Shown here: positions 22,116 to 34,030 of the stretch, one piece after another
Layout: each line of letters starts with the position of its first letter
How positions within the stretch are numbered: the stretch's first letter is position 1
NCBI GenBank assembly: GCA_022641835.1
Contig: CP048724.1
Location: 186,001 to 250,000, forward strand
From: Petasospora fabianii
Taxonomy: Eukaryota; Ascomycota; Saccharomycetes; Phaffomycetales; Wickerhamomycetaceae
DNA: 64,000 nucleotides
Direction: 5' to 3'
Program-made: the position numbers and the translations under genes
The notes under the pieces: model-generated
Database searches by the model: none
Seen by the model: the letters and a program-made list of their open reading frames with translations, nothing else
Told to the model about the DNA's origin: nothing

Positions 22116-23588
22116 ATGGTTACCCCAGATATTAAGAACAAGCAACTTATCAGAAACGGAGGTCTAGTCAATGGCGAATGGATCACCACAGGAACCCCAT
22201 TCGAGGTTACCGATCCAGCAACTGGTAAAGTCATTGCTACACTGCCTGACCACGACATTTCTGTCTGTGAAGATGCCATTGATGCCGCTTATGCCGCTTT
22301 CAAGACTTACAAGAAGACCACTCCTCGTCAGAGAGCAACATGGCTTAGAAACCTTTTTAATCTCATGATTGAAAACCAGGAAGACCTTGCCAAGATCATC
22401 TCTTGGGAGAATGGTAAGACATACACTGAGGCACTCGGTGAGCTTAAGTACGGTGCTTCTTACTTTGAGTGGTACGCTGAGGAGGCACCAAGAGCCTACG
22501 GTGCCACCATTCAACCAGGAAACCCAACCAGTCGTGTATTTACAATTAAGCAACCAGTTGGTGTCTGCGGTATCATTACCCCATGGAACTTCCCATCTGC
22601 CATGATCACAAGAAAAGCTGGTGCCGCTTTGGCTGCTGGTTGTACCGTTGTCGTCAAGCCAGATTCACAAACTCCACTCTCTGCACTTGCCCTTGCTTAC
22701 CTTGCTGAAGAGGCTGGTTTCCCAAAGGGTGTCTTCAACATTGTCCTTTCTCATACCAAGACCCCAGAATTTGGTCTCAAGCTCTGTGAATCTTCCAAGG
22801 TTAAGAAGATCTCATTCACAGGTTCCACTAACGTTGGTAAGATCTTGATGAAACAATCAGCATCTACTTTGAAGAAACTCTCGTTTGAACTCGGTGGTAA
22901 CGCCCCAATCATTGTCTTTGATGATGCAGACATTGACAATGCCGTCACACAGACCATTGCTTCCAAATTCAGAGGTCTTGGTCAAACTTGTGTCTGTGCT
23001 AATAGAATCTATGTGCACAAGAACGTCTTGAAAGAGTTTGAGGCAAAGATCACCGCTGAGGTTAACAAATTTAAGATTGGTCATGGACTGGATCCAGAAT
23101 CTACACACGGTTGTTTGATCAACGAAAACTCTCTTAAGAAAGTTGAAGATCACGTTGCTGATGCATTGGACAAGGGTGCTAAGGCATTGATTGCTGGTGG
23201 TCGTCGTACTGACTTGGGTCCAACTTTCTACTCTCCAACTTTGTTGACAAATGTTACCCAAGACATGAAGGTTGCTAGTGAGGAGACTTTTGGTCCTCTT
23301 GGTGCCCTTATCCCATTCGAATCTACTGAAGAAGTTGTTGAATGGGCTAATGACTCAAGTGTTGGTCTTGCCTCTTATATCTTCACAAAGGATGTTTCCA
23401 AGTTGTACGCTGTTGCTGAGGCCCTGGAGGCCGGTATGGTCTCTTGTAACGTTGGTGTCTTCACTGATTGCTCTTTGCCTTTCGGTGGTGTTAAAGAGTC
23501 CGGTTTCGGTAGAGAGGGTTCTTTGTATGGTATCGATGATTACATGGTGATCAAGGCTGTTAACATTGGTGGTGTTCAGTCTCTTTGA
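22116..23588 (+). CDS. UGA2: succinate-semialdehyde dehydrogenase
   Basis: From the ATG at 22116 the protein has 490 residues, near the 497 of S. cerevisiae Uga2. The aldehyde dehydrogenase fold shows ITPWNFP (cofactor site), FTGSTNVGK, the glutamate motif FELGGNAP and the catalytic cysteine C292 in GQTCVC; the second Cys two residues on is typical of SSADH. It oxidises succinate semialdehyde to succinate with NAD(P)+, the last step of GABA use. The frame stays open upstream with ATGs at 21972 and 22002, giving a basic extension without acidic residues after the second ATG that looks like a mitochondrial presequence. A TATA box inside that extension favours 22116 as the main start; two forms are possible. 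Confidence 0.9.
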   Translation: MVTPDIKNKQLIRNGGLVNGEWITTGTPFEVTDPATGKVIATLPDHDISVCEDAIDAAYAAFKTYKKTTPRQRATWLRNLFNLMIENQEDLAKIISWENGKTYTEALGELKYGASYFEWYAEEAPRAYGATIQPGNPTSRVFTIKQPVGVCGIITPWNFPSAMITRKAGAALAAGCTVVVKPDSQTPLSALALAYLAEEAGFPKGVFNIVLSHTKTPEFGLKLCESSKVKKISFTGSTNVGKILMKQSASTLKKLSFELGGNAPIIVFDDADIDNAVTQTIASKFRGLGQTCVCANRIYVHKNVLKEFEAKITAEVNKFKIGHGLDPESTHGCLINENSLKKVEDHVADALDKGAKALIAGGRRTDLGPTFYSPTLLTNVTQDMKVASEETFGPLGALIPFESTEEVVEWANDSSVGLASYIFTKDVSKLYAVAEALEAGMVSCNVGVFTDCSLPFGGVKESGFGREGSLYGIDDYMVIKAVNIGGVQSL

Positions 23589-23719
23589 GAGAGATTAAAA
23601 GGTGTTACTCATAATAATTATTGAGGTACTTCTCTTTACCTAAATAACACACATTAAGACAAAGAATTGGCTTGTAGAGATCCCTGGCCATCGTGTATGA
23701 CTTCCCCCACGCGATTGAG

Positions 23720-23743
23720 ACGCGTAAACAAATGGTGACGCGT
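23720..23743. promoter_or_regulatory. two MCB (ACGCGT) elements upstream of RAD57
   Basis: ACGCGT occurs at 23720-23725 and 23738-23743, about 100-120 bp before the RAD57 ATG. MCB boxes bind MBF (Mbp1-Swi6) and give G1/S expression of DNA replication and repair genes. A third partial ACGCG follows at about 23744. Confidence 0.75.
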
Positions 23744-23842
23744 ACGCGCTACGCCATTACCTTATTCAACAACAATACATCAGATCTAAACAAACCTTCA
23801 CACAGACAAAGAGACAGTTTAAGCAGAACATGATCTGACAAT

Positions 23843-24877
23843 ATGGATCTCTACAAGCACTTCCCTCACTCACAAGTCAACTTCTCTGACGCGTTTGTAG
23901 AGTACTCTCCCCAACTTGCCAAACATCAGATCTCAACCATGGATATGCTAACCACTGCTCCTGTGGAACTCGCCCAACGCACGGGGATCCCACAGAGACA
24001 TATACAGACCCTTGTCGATACCCTTGTGAAGGAAACAACATCAAGATTCGAGACAACGACGGGGCCAAGAGGTAAACGAATGTTCTCAACAGGTATTGAA
24101 AAATTTGATGAGGCTCTTGGTGGTGGTATTCACTTAGGTCAGATAACGGAAATCTTTGGTGAAGCCGCCACGGGCAAATCACAAATGTGTATGACACTGA
24201 CCAAAGCAGTATCACAACCCATTGACCAAGGTGGACTTGATGCCTGTTCTGTATATATCTCCACAGAGGGTAACTTGGAAACCAAGAGACTTGTAGAGAT
24301 CAATGGTAATCTTGACCGAGTCTTTTGTATCAACTGTACAGATTTGGAGTACCAAGAACACATTATTGAAGTACAATTACCTTTACTCATTGAAAGGAAC
24401 AACATCAAGTTAGTTGTTATTGATTCTATATCTCATCATTTGAGAGTTGAGTTGGAGTCTACAGGTTACAAAAACTTTCTTAAGAACAAGCAAAAGTTGA
24501 GTGTAATGTGCAAGAAACTACTCGACATTTGTTGTGAAAAGGACATTGCCCTTGTGGTGACAAACCAAATGAGTGAACTACCCGAGAGAGAAGTACTTCA
24601 AACTGATTATAAGAATGTTTCGATGGATTATCAGATTGGTTGGTTGAGTGGATGGAACGGTATACCTAAAGAGGTTGTCAAGGGCGCTATTCCTACATTA
24701 GGACTCAGCTGGTCCAATAACGTAATGGTGAGGATATGCTTAAAGAAAAGTTATCAAAGAGGTGAGGAAGAATTCTGGGCAGTTAAACGGTTATTGAAAC
24801 TAGTGTATTCACCATATCAACCAGAGCCCAAAGAAGTAACATTCAAATTAACAACAGAGGGTATCAAAGCAGAGTAA
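23843..24877 (+). CDS. RAD57: Rad51 paralogue Rad57
   Basis: A 344-residue RecA-fold protein beginning MDLYKHFPHSQ, close to the S. cerevisiae Rad57 start. An N-terminal helical region (to about 65) precedes the ATPase core: Walker A GEAATGKS at 106-113 and Walker B LVVID at 190-194. Rad55-Rad57 is the mediator that helps Rad51 filaments form during homologous recombination. It is shorter than S. cerevisiae Rad57 (460), lacking C-terminal insertions. Two MCB boxes lie upstream. A two-codon upstream ORF (ATG ATC TGA) ends 4 bp before the ATG and might damp translation. The stop lies 38 bp from the convergent MAF1 stop. Confidence 0.88.
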   Translation: MDLYKHFPHSQVNFSDAFVEYSPQLAKHQISTMDMLTTAPVELAQRTGIPQRHIQTLVDTLVKETTSRFETTTGPRGKRMFSTGIEKFDEALGGGIHLGQITEIFGEAATGKSQMCMTLTKAVSQPIDQGGLDACSVYISTEGNLETKRLVEINGNLDRVFCINCTDLEYQEHIIEVQLPLLIERNNIKLVVIDSISHHLRVELESTGYKNFLKNKQKLSVMCKKLLDICCEKDIALVVTNQMSELPEREVLQTDYKNVSMDYQIGWLSGWNGIPKEVVKGAIPTLGLSWSNNVMVRICLKKSYQRGEEEFWAVKRLLKLVYSPYQPEPKEVTFKLTTEGIKAE

Positions 24878-24915
24878 AAATAGACAAGAAAATGATAAGA
24901 AAGAAGAAAAGTAGA

Positions 24916-25846
24916 TCAAGTAGCAAGTTCAAACTTGCTTCCTGGTGTCACAGCAGAGTTAGTGTCTTCTTCATCCTCCATAATGTCATCATCAAACATC
25001 ACTTCATCATCAGAGTAAGTCAAATCGTACTCTTCATTATCCATACCATCTTCAATGGTTAGATTTCTGCGATTGTTACCAACTGGACGAAGACTTGGAG
25101 AATTATTGAGTCTGAAACCATCAAGATACAAGAATGCAACCCTTTTCCGTTTCTTGTTAAAGATAAACCATTTCATCGTCCAAAGTTGACCTGGTTCGTC
25201 ATTTAGGAAGAATTTCTCATCATCTTCCGTACTCAACTCAAAGATAACACAGTCATTAAGGTCCATCTGACTATTTACGATATCCCAAATCCATTCCAAT
25301 TCATCGTTTTTCCCCAAAGAGATAAGAGTGTTATCAAATTTAGATCTTAGGGAATTGAGTGTAATCTTTGCAAAATCCATTGGTTCTAATGACGTGAAGT
25401 CATTATCAGGATACGTAGCGTTTAGGATTCCGATCAAATGAGCAAATACTTTCCGACTCGTTGTATCACTTAATGGTCCAAATGGAGTATTGTCAAGGGA
25501 ACGTGGAGATGAATTTTCAACGGCACCAGCGGATGATGATAGATGATTATAAGCCTCTGATGAACTGAATCGTCTCTTAGTCCGCACAAAGATCTCATTC
25601 GGTGTATACTTTGACTCAGTCGACTCAAGGATGGCATCAAATTGCTTATCAACCGTCTTGTATAATTTACGATCGGATTGGACTGGTTTAGTGGTAAACA
25701 AGTCACATCCACCAGTGATATGACAGTCTGCCGTGTCAAAGTTGAGAAACTGGTTAACCAGCTCGATATCGGTTTCGTCAATGAACTATGGTTGGATGTT
25801 AGTAGTTAGATATTACTAGATGAGTGTATTAGGTACTCACTTTCAT
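24916..25846 (-). CDS. MAF1: RNA polymerase III repressor Maf1 (spliced)
   Basis: Two exons: 25841-25846 (ATGAAA) and 24916-25785, giving 291 residues. The spliced start reads MK-FIDETDIELVNQFLNF, matching Maf1 box A, followed by CDLFTTKPVQSDRKLYKT. Box B/C are PFGPLSDTTSRKVFAHLIGILNATYPD and KKRKRVAFLYL. Maf1 shuts off RNA polymerase III when nutrients are short; it is inhibited by PKA/TORC1 phosphorylation and shuttles to the nucleus. The tail is acidic, as in the family. Between the boxes is a Ser-rich linker with possible phosphosites (RRFSSSE). Without splicing the first ATG would be at 25699-25701 and box A would be lost. The two-codon first exon resembles that of S. cerevisiae MAF1, as I recall. 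Confidence 0.93.
25786..25840 (-). other. MAF1 intron, 55 nt
   Basis: Donor GTGAGT directly after ATGAAA, branch point TACTAAC (plus-strand 25798-25804), acceptor CATAG. Branch A to the end of the acceptor is 13 nt. Removal puts MK in frame with FIDETDIE. Confidence 0.93.
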
Positions 25847-27281
25847 GATGACGCGGTATGTTCGTGGTTTGTGGTAGGAGCCCAAACGTGTTTCGGACTA
25901 GTTGAGGTGGTGCGGTTATGGGGTGATGACTGCAGCCCGGTTTGAAACGAGAGGAAGAGGGAAAGAAAAGGACCGTGTCTGTTAGTGTGATGAGTTAAAG
26001 GAGAAAACCAGTGTAATAGAAAGCCGTTGGCTGGCCTTCTAGCCTTGTTATTGACGCGTAGTGTCAAATGACCGTGTGTGTGTGGAGCGTGCCCGTGGGC
26101 GGGTTTATCTCTTATTCCAACTCTCACTTTGTTCGCGATTGGCCCGGTAACTATCATATCACACACTCAATGCGCCCAGCACTGTCGCCCAGCACCCACG
26201 CGCGGGCGCTTCTCGGGATTATGGAATTTTTTTTTTTTTTGACTCTGACCAGAGGGAGGGCTGGTCAAGTGGTCTGGGTGTCCGGGTAACAACGTAAATT
26301 AAATTCGCGAATTAATTTTTGGCGCAAATGACTCAAAGGGGTAATCATTTTACCGAGTGGCGCAGAACGTGGCGCAGGTATACGCCAGTTGCGGACGCTG
26401 GCGCAAAAATATAACTTCTAGCATTCTTTTGCGCTTTGCAGATTTGCGGACTTACATCATAAAAAAATTTGAGGTCTTGTGAAATGGGGCTGAGTGGTTG
26501 TAAACTACGATTCGTTGTAGTCTACAGTTGTGTTTGTGTGTGTGTAGTGTAATTCACCTGTCAGGTAATGCCTAGCAATAGCATCCCATCATCATCCAAT
26601 GTCTCACATCCTTGAGCGGCTAGGCAAAGTATATTGTGACAGACACCATCAACCACTATTTATTTTCTTTCTCCGTTGTTTTGTTACACTGATACAAAAT
26701 GTGCGGCGCTTTCTTTATTACTAACTATTGCTGGGGGAACCAAGCGAGATTTACGTGCAGGAACAAAAATCCTGGTCACCTGGGTGACCACTCGTCAAAA
26801 CAACCAAGTTTTGGTATTGAGTGGCAGTAGCAGTAAGCAGTAGCGAGGCGGGGACCAGCACCTCAGACAAAGTTGACAAAGTTAAGAGGGTAGCGGTTAA
26901 TGTGACAATCTGTTCGATTGCATCTTAGACGAGATTTCAGAGGTAAAACTGCGTAGTTGCTCGTTGCTCTTCAAGGCTGATGACGTCGGTGGCAGGTGCG
27001 CTATAATGTCAGTGCGCCTTGTGTGCGTCTTTGTTCGCTATGCTCTACACTGCTTGCTTGGCTAACACTGGGGGAGGGGGGCAAGAGAAGCTTTGACAAG
27101 TAGGCATCATCTAGACACGGGGGGAATAGTGTTACATGGTGCATAATGGATTGAATATATGTGACTGGGCGGTCCATCGATGCGCCTGGACCTGCGCCCT
27201 TAGCAGCGCCCATCGGTGAAATTTCATGTTTGCTACGAAACATAAACAAACCAACGTCAAAGCCCATTTGCGCAACTGACA
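25847..27281. other. long divergent intergenic region MAF1 / CSC1-like gene
   Basis: No gene supported in 1.4 kb. It carries a T14 tract (26227-26240), TTCGCGAA at 26304-26311, and a cluster of GGCGCA words (26321, 26359, 26371, 26400), two of them GTGGCGCA. A (GT)n patch lies near 26529-26542, and TACTAAC at 26719-26725 has no clear donor partner. The short frames in this stretch look like noise. Confidence 0.6.
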
Positions 27282-27289
27282 TATAAAAG
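27282..27289 (+). promoter_or_regulatory. TATA box of the CSC1-like gene
   Basis: TATAAAAG lies 92 bp upstream of the ATG at 27374. Confidence 0.75.
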
Positions 27290-27373
27290 CAACACCGCAG
27301 CCGCGCCCATGTTTCAATCATAGCGGGGGCTCACCCCCCTCCCCTAACGATTTACACCAACTAAAGACCCAAG

Positions 27374-30028
27374 ATGGCTTCAGACTCATCATCAAGCGGG
27401 TCTTCAACGTCGGCCTTCGTGTCGGCACTTATATTCTACGGAATCATTGGTGCCATCTTAATCACCGTATTCAGTATCTTTAGACCAAAAGAACGCAGAG
27501 TTTATGAGCCAAAGACTATGGAATTGGCTAAGAGTCAAAAGGAGCAAATCCCACCTCGTGTTCCAAAGGGCGCTTGGGCTTGGGCTACTTTCCTTTACAC
27601 TAAGCCACAGGCTTTCTTCCTTCAATACGCTGGTGTTGATGCTTACCTCTTTACTCGTTACATTGGTATCTTTGCTGGTATCTCTTTGATTGGATGTATT
27701 ATCCTTTTACCAATTCTTCTTCCAGTCAATGCTACCAATGGTCAAAACCTTTCTGGATTTGACTTGTTGGCTTACTCTAATGTCACTCCAAGTGGATCAA
27801 ACAAGCAAAGATACTTTGCTCACGCTTTCTTGTCTTGGGCCTTCTTTGGTTTGATTGTCTTTGTTATTTACAAGGAACTCGTTTACTACGTGTCCCTTAG
27901 ACACTCTCTTCAGACCACGCCAATGTATGATGGTTTGCTCTCTTCCAGAACTTTGATGCTCTGGGACATTCCTGATAAGTATGACGATGTCGAGTCTGTC
28001 AAGTCTATCTTCCCATTGGCTCAGAGAATCTGGTTTGCTAGAGACTACAAGGAATTGACAAAACTTGTCAAGGAGCGTACTAAACTCTCTAATAAGTACG
28101 AAGGCACTTTGAACAAGGTTATTCAGAAGGCTGTCAAGTACCAGAAGAAGCTTGTTAAGAAGGGCGAGAAGCTTCCAGAGGAACCACAGGGATACATTCA
28201 GAAGGAACCAACTCACAAGTTGGGTAAGATTCCATTCATTGGTAAGAAAGTTAACACTATTGACTACTCCATTGACCGCTTAGGTGAATTGAACACTGAA
28301 ATTTCTGAAGTTCAGGCTACCCCAGAGACTGGTAAACAGGCTCCAGCTGTCTTTATTGAGTTCCCTAACCAGTTGGAAGCTCAGAGAGCTTACCAGGCTG
28401 TTCCATTCGCTAGCTTTAAGCAAAGAGCTATTGGTGTCTCTCCAGAGGATGTTGTTTGGAGCACTTTGGCTTACAACAAGACCCAGAGACTCATCAGAAC
28501 TATCTTGGCTAACACCTTTTTGACTTTGTTAATTATCTTCTGGGCCATCCCAGTTGCTGTCGTTGGTTGTATCTCTAATATTACCTTCTTGACCGAAAAG
28601 GTTCCATTCTTGAAGTTTATTAACAACTGTCCAAAGGTTATCTTGGGTTTGATTACTGCTATTTTGCCAACTGTTGCCTTGGCAATCTTGATGTCCTTGG
28701 TTCCAGTCATTATCAAAGCTGTTGGTAAGCAGTCTGGTTTGACCACCCGTCAGCAGATTGAGAACTACTGTCAGTCTTGGTACTTTGGTTTCCAGGTTGT
28801 TCAGGTTTTCCTCGTTGTTACCTTGGCTTCTTCTGCTTCTTCCACTGTTACTGCCATTATCGATGAGCCAGATTCTGCCATGACCTTGTTGAGTCAAAAC
28901 CTTCCAAAGGCTTCTAACTTTTACATTGCCTACTTCCTCATGCAGGGTTTGATGACTCCAGCCAAGTCTTTGCTTCAGGCTGTTCCATTGATTCTCTCTA
29001 AAGTTTTGGGCTTCTTGCAGAACACCCCAAGAAAGAAATGGACTAAATTCAACACCCTTTCTACTCCACAATGGGGTGTTGTTTACCCACCAATTGAGCT
29101 CTTGGTTGTTTTGTTTGTCGTTTACGCCATCATTTCTCCAATTCTTTTGATCTTCTCCACTTTTGCCTTGGCTTTGATGTACATGGCTTACCTCTACTTG
29201 ACTACTTATGTTTATGGTCACCCAACCATTGACATGAGAGGTAGAAACTATCCAAAGGCCTTGTTCCAGACATTTGTCGGTTTGTACCTTGCTGAGATTT
29301 GCTGCTTGGGTTTGTTCATCATGTCTAAGTCTTGGGGTCCTGTTGTCCTCGAGGCTGTCATGCTTGTCGTGACTGTCTTGGCTCACCTTTACTACAGATA
29401 TAAGTTTGAGCGCTTGTTTGATGCCGTTCCAATCACTGCTATCCAGGAAGCTAGAGGTGATGGTAACTTGTACCCAAGTGATATGGGTAACAAGGAGATT
29501 AAGGAGACCGGTAAGAACTATTGGACTGAGAACTCTGATGGCTCTTACACCGTTACCCGTGAGAAGACTGATCCAGCTGCTGACTCCAACTCTTCTAAGA
29601 ATGAGACTGTTGTCGGTGCTCCAGATGGTCCATCTAAGGATTTGACTCAGGATGATGTTAATAAGACTACTGATATCAACACTCTTGAGAAGCAGGCTAA
29701 GAAGAGTCCAGGTTTGGTTTTGAAGAGATTCTTCAGTCCAAAGGATGGTTACAACTTTAGCTTGATCCGTTCCCAACTTCCAGCTTACTTCAACCTCAGT
29801 ACCTCTTACACATCTGAGTTCTTGGACACTGCCTACAACGATCCAGTCATCAGTGATGAAGAGCCACACATTTGGATTCCAAGAGATCCACTTGGTGTTT
29901 CCCAGTACGAGATTGCCAAGACTGAAGGTAAGGTTGATGTCTCTGACATTAACACAACTTTCGATGATAAGGGCAAATTTGACGTTACTGGTCCACCTCC
30001 AGCTTATGACGGTGAGGTTCAGATCTGA
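27374..30028 (+). CDS. CSC1/OSCA (TMEM63) family channel-like protein, Rsn1/Phm7-type
   Basis: An 884-residue multi-pass protein. Three N-terminal helices (at about 13-35, 90-118 and 150-172) precede a cytosolic domain with LMLWDIPDKYDDVESVKSIF, an RRM-like region, then the DUF221 membrane core with VVWSTLAYNKTQRLIRTI, GLTTRQQIENYCQSW and YPPIELLVVLFVVYAIISP. The C-terminal tail includes DPVISDEEPHIWIPRDPLGVS, a motif common in the fungal members. The family includes hyperosmolality-gated Ca2+-permeable channels (CSC1/OSCA), though yeast Rsn1 and Phm7 have been linked to membrane protein sorting. It ends near PPPAYDG, a possible Rsp5 PY motif (PPAY). High codon bias suggests good expression. 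A TATA box is 92 bp upstream. Confidence 0.87.
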   Translation: MASDSSSSGSSTSAFVSALIFYGIIGAILITVFSIFRPKERRVYEPKTMELAKSQKEQIPPRVPKGAWAWATFLYTKPQAFFLQYAGVDAYLFTRYIGIFAGISLIGCIILLPILLPVNATNGQNLSGFDLLAYSNVTPSGSNKQRYFAHAFLSWAFFGLIVFVIYKELVYYVSLRHSLQTTPMYDGLLSSRTLMLWDIPDKYDDVESVKSIFPLAQRIWFARDYKELTKLVKERTKLSNKYEGTLNKVIQKAVKYQKKLVKKGEKLPEEPQGYIQKEPTHKLGKIPFIGKKVNTIDYSIDRLGELNTEISEVQATPETGKQAPAVFIEFPNQLEAQRAYQAVPFASFKQRAIGVSPEDVVWSTLAYNKTQRLIRTILANTFLTLLIIFWAIPVAVVGCISNITFLTEKVPFLKFINNCPKVILGLITAILPTVALAILMSLVPVIIKAVGKQSGLTTRQQIENYCQSWYFGFQVVQVFLVVTLASSASSTVTAIIDEPDSAMTLLSQNLPKASNFYIAYFLMQGLMTPAKSLLQAVPLILSKVLGFLQNTPRKKWTKFNTLSTPQWGVVYPPIELLVVLFVVYAIISPILLIFSTFALALMYMAYLYLTTYVYGHPTIDMRGRNYPKALFQTFVGLYLAEICCLGLFIMSKSWGPVVLEAVMLVVTVLAHLYYRYKFERLFDAVPITAIQEARGDGNLYPSDMGNKEIKETGKNYWTENSDGSYTVTREKTDPAADSNSSKNETVVGAPDGPSKDLTQDDVNKTTDINTLEKQAKKSPGLVLKRFFSPKDGYNFSLIRSQLPAYFNLSTSYTSEFLDTAYNDPVISDEEPHIWIPRDPLGVSQYEIAKTEGKVDVSDINTTFDDKGKFDVTGPPPAYDGEVQI

Positions 30029-31970
<1,942 letters not shown>

Positions 31971-32188
31971 AGCTAAAGTGCTTTATGTGCGCTGATTATC
32001 GTTGTTTAATATGGCTGGTTCCTTTTTCGACTACTCTTTTACTTTTTGGGTCATGATATATCTTATCTTTTGGTTTTAATTTCTTTTCACGCTTTTATAT
32101 GCCGTTCCATTATTCAAGTCTTTTATTAGTTTCTACTTGATTGAAATTTGTAGCCATTATGGGTATCAATTGTGAAACATCTCTTTTT

Positions 32189-34030
32189 TTAGTACTTGAT
32201 GTTGACGAGACACCTAACACCAGGAATATGGTTGATTGTGACCTTTCTCTTTTTAAGATATTTGTGTTCGGAAGCTGGTGTATTCTTAGTAGAGCCACCA
32301 AAGAGATTTTGACCCTTATCATCATCCATTTCCTCATCACCCATCAAGTTATCATCAACAGGAGGTTTTATCTCCACAGGTCTTGGTTTGTTAACAGTCT
32401 CAGTGTATTCAGTGTATGAGCTAACATCTGGGCCCAAGTCCAAGCCACCAGGTAGTACTGTAGATGGTACTGGAGTTCTGAAAGTACGTGGGAAGTCTGA
32501 TAAATCAGGTAATGAAGGACCACCACGACGACCAGCACGACCTTGTCTTCTTTTTCTTCTTGATTCACGTTCACGATCCTTGTCGAGTCTTTCAATTTCT
32601 GCATTAGACATTTCAATGAGTTGTGGTGTGAATTTTGGAAGAAGGTTATGAGAACGAAGGTAATCAGATGCCGTGACAAGACTTGAGAAACGAGAGCGAA
32701 TTTCATCATCATCAATGTATCCACCTTGGAAATCATAACCGATCAGGTAAAGAGATTTAGTGTACATTTGTGATTGTTCTCTGATGGAATGAGCAATAGC
32801 GGTGATAAATTCTGGAGCCAAAGACATCTCTTCAGCCATTACTGTAGCGAATTGTTCTGGATTATTTTCTGGATTGGAGATATCCCATTCAAATTGATCA
32901 ATGAGTTGATTGTTACCAATTGTGATATCAAGTTTAACAATGATACGTAAGTCATCACCAAATTTGGAATTGTAAACGTGACGATGATACTCATTGACTT
33001 GCTCTTTAACAGAAGAGATGACGGTATGGGCAAATTGTGGATCAGAGAATCTGTAATCTTCCATAAGTGTAGCGACACATTGTTCCAATGAATAAGATTT
33101 ATCATTAAGATCCCAAACAAATGTATCTCTAAGTCTAAATTTGTCCTTTTCCGAGTCAAAATCCAATCTTATAGGGACGAGATCCTCTGTAGAATTAGCT
33201 AATTGTTGCAATTGCTTCTTTGGGAGGTATACATCTCTTAATCTTGAAGGTTTTTTCCTTTGAGATGGAAGCATTACCCTTGTTGGACCATCAGTGAACC
33301 CATTACCATAACCTTGATAACCTTCACCCCAAATAGATCTTGTATACTGATTAGAATTTGAGAATTGGATAGTTTTCATTCTTGCCAATTTGAGGTCATT
33401 ATAGTATTTCAAATCTCTCATTAGTCTGGTGAGTAATGGTTTGTTTCCCTTCTCGAAACGTTCTTGTTGTAAAAGATCCTTGTTTAACAAGTCTCTATTG
33501 ATTAACTGTTCAAACATCAACACATCATAATCAGGTTCTTTACCTTCTTTAGAGAGTTTATCACTCCAATAGTGCATATTTTCCCATGGTTTTGGTGGAG
33601 GCATATGTGATTGTCTCATAGCTAGACCAAGTTTTTTTTGCTTTTCCCTTTCAGCAGCGGCAGCTAGTTGTTGTTGATGTTGTTGTAATTGAGCAGCTTG
33701 TGCCTGTTGAACTTGGGCAGCCGCTGTGGCTTGATGTTGAGCTTGTTGTTGCTTAAGAAGGGCAAGACGTTGAGCAGTCAATTGTTGATGTTGTTGAATT
33801 GTGAGTCCATTAGGAAGACTCTGTGGTGGGACACCACCAGGGTTGAGTTGAGCACCTGTACCTGTACCTGCACCTACACCTACACCTTGAGCCTGAGCTT
33901 GAGCTTGAGCTTGAGCATACTGGATCTGTTGTTGTGGAGTGAGGTTTACAAGCTGTTGTTGACGTTGTTGTAAGTTTTGCATATGAATCTGCTGTTGTAA
34001 CTGTGGCGGGTAATTGCCGTTAAAATTCAT
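32189..34030 (-). CDS. SNF5: SWI/SNF chromatin remodeller subunit Snf5
   Basis: 613 residues. A Gln/Ala-rich N-terminus (9-125, with AQAQAQAQ and GVGAGTGTG runs) is followed by PPPKPWENMHYWSDKL and the SNF5 homology region: repeat 1 at about 285-345 (VPIRLDFDSEKDKFRLRDTF) and repeat 2 at about 362-420 (RIIVKLDITIGNNQLIDQFEW). This is the core SNF5/INI1 domain that contacts the nucleosome acidic patch. The Gln-rich start points to Snf5 rather than Sfh1 of RSC; in Snf5 such Q tracts have been linked to sensing of cytosolic pH. A basic patch (RRKRRQGRAGRRGG) follows the repeats. The gene ends 218 bp from the convergent autophagy-receptor gene. Confidence 0.92.
   Translation of the reverse strand: MNFNGNYPPQLQQQIHMQNLQQRQQQLVNLTPQQQIQYAQAQAQAQAQGVGVGAGTGTGAQLNPGGVPPQSLPNGLTIQQHQQLTAQRLALLKQQQAQHQATAAAQVQQAQAAQLQQHQQQLAAAAEREKQKKLGLAMRQSHMPPPKPWENMHYWSDKLSKEGKEPDYDVLMFEQLINRDLLNKDLLQQERFEKGNKPLLTRLMRDLKYYNDLKLARMKTIQFSNSNQYTRSIWGEGYQGYGNGFTDGPTRVMLPSQRKKPSRLRDVYLPKKQLQQLANSTEDLVPIRLDFDSEKDKFRLRDTFVWDLNDKSYSLEQCVATLMEDYRFSDPQFAHTVISSVKEQVNEYHRHVYNSKFGDDLRIIVKLDITIGNNQLIDQFEWDISNPENNPEQFATVMAEEMSLAPEFITAIAHSIREQSQMYTKSLYLIGYDFQGGYIDDDEIRSRFSSLVTASDYLRSHNLLPKFTPQLIEMSNAEIERLDKDRERESRRKRRQGRAGRRGGPSLPDLSDFPRTFRTPVPSTVLPGGLDLGPDVSSYTEYTETVNKPRPVEIKPPVDDNLMGDEEMDDDKGQNLFGGSTKNTPASEHKYLKKRKVTINHIPGVRCLVNIKY

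Noticed and set aside
26719-26725. TACTAAC in the MAF1/CSC1 intergenic region as a sign of a 5' UTR intron
   Set aside because: No matching donor and ORF upstream, and the TATA box of the CSC1-like gene lies downstream of it.
28529-29869. 446-residue open frame opposite the CSC1-like gene
   Set aside because: Same effect: antisense of a codon-biased gene, no recognisable domain.
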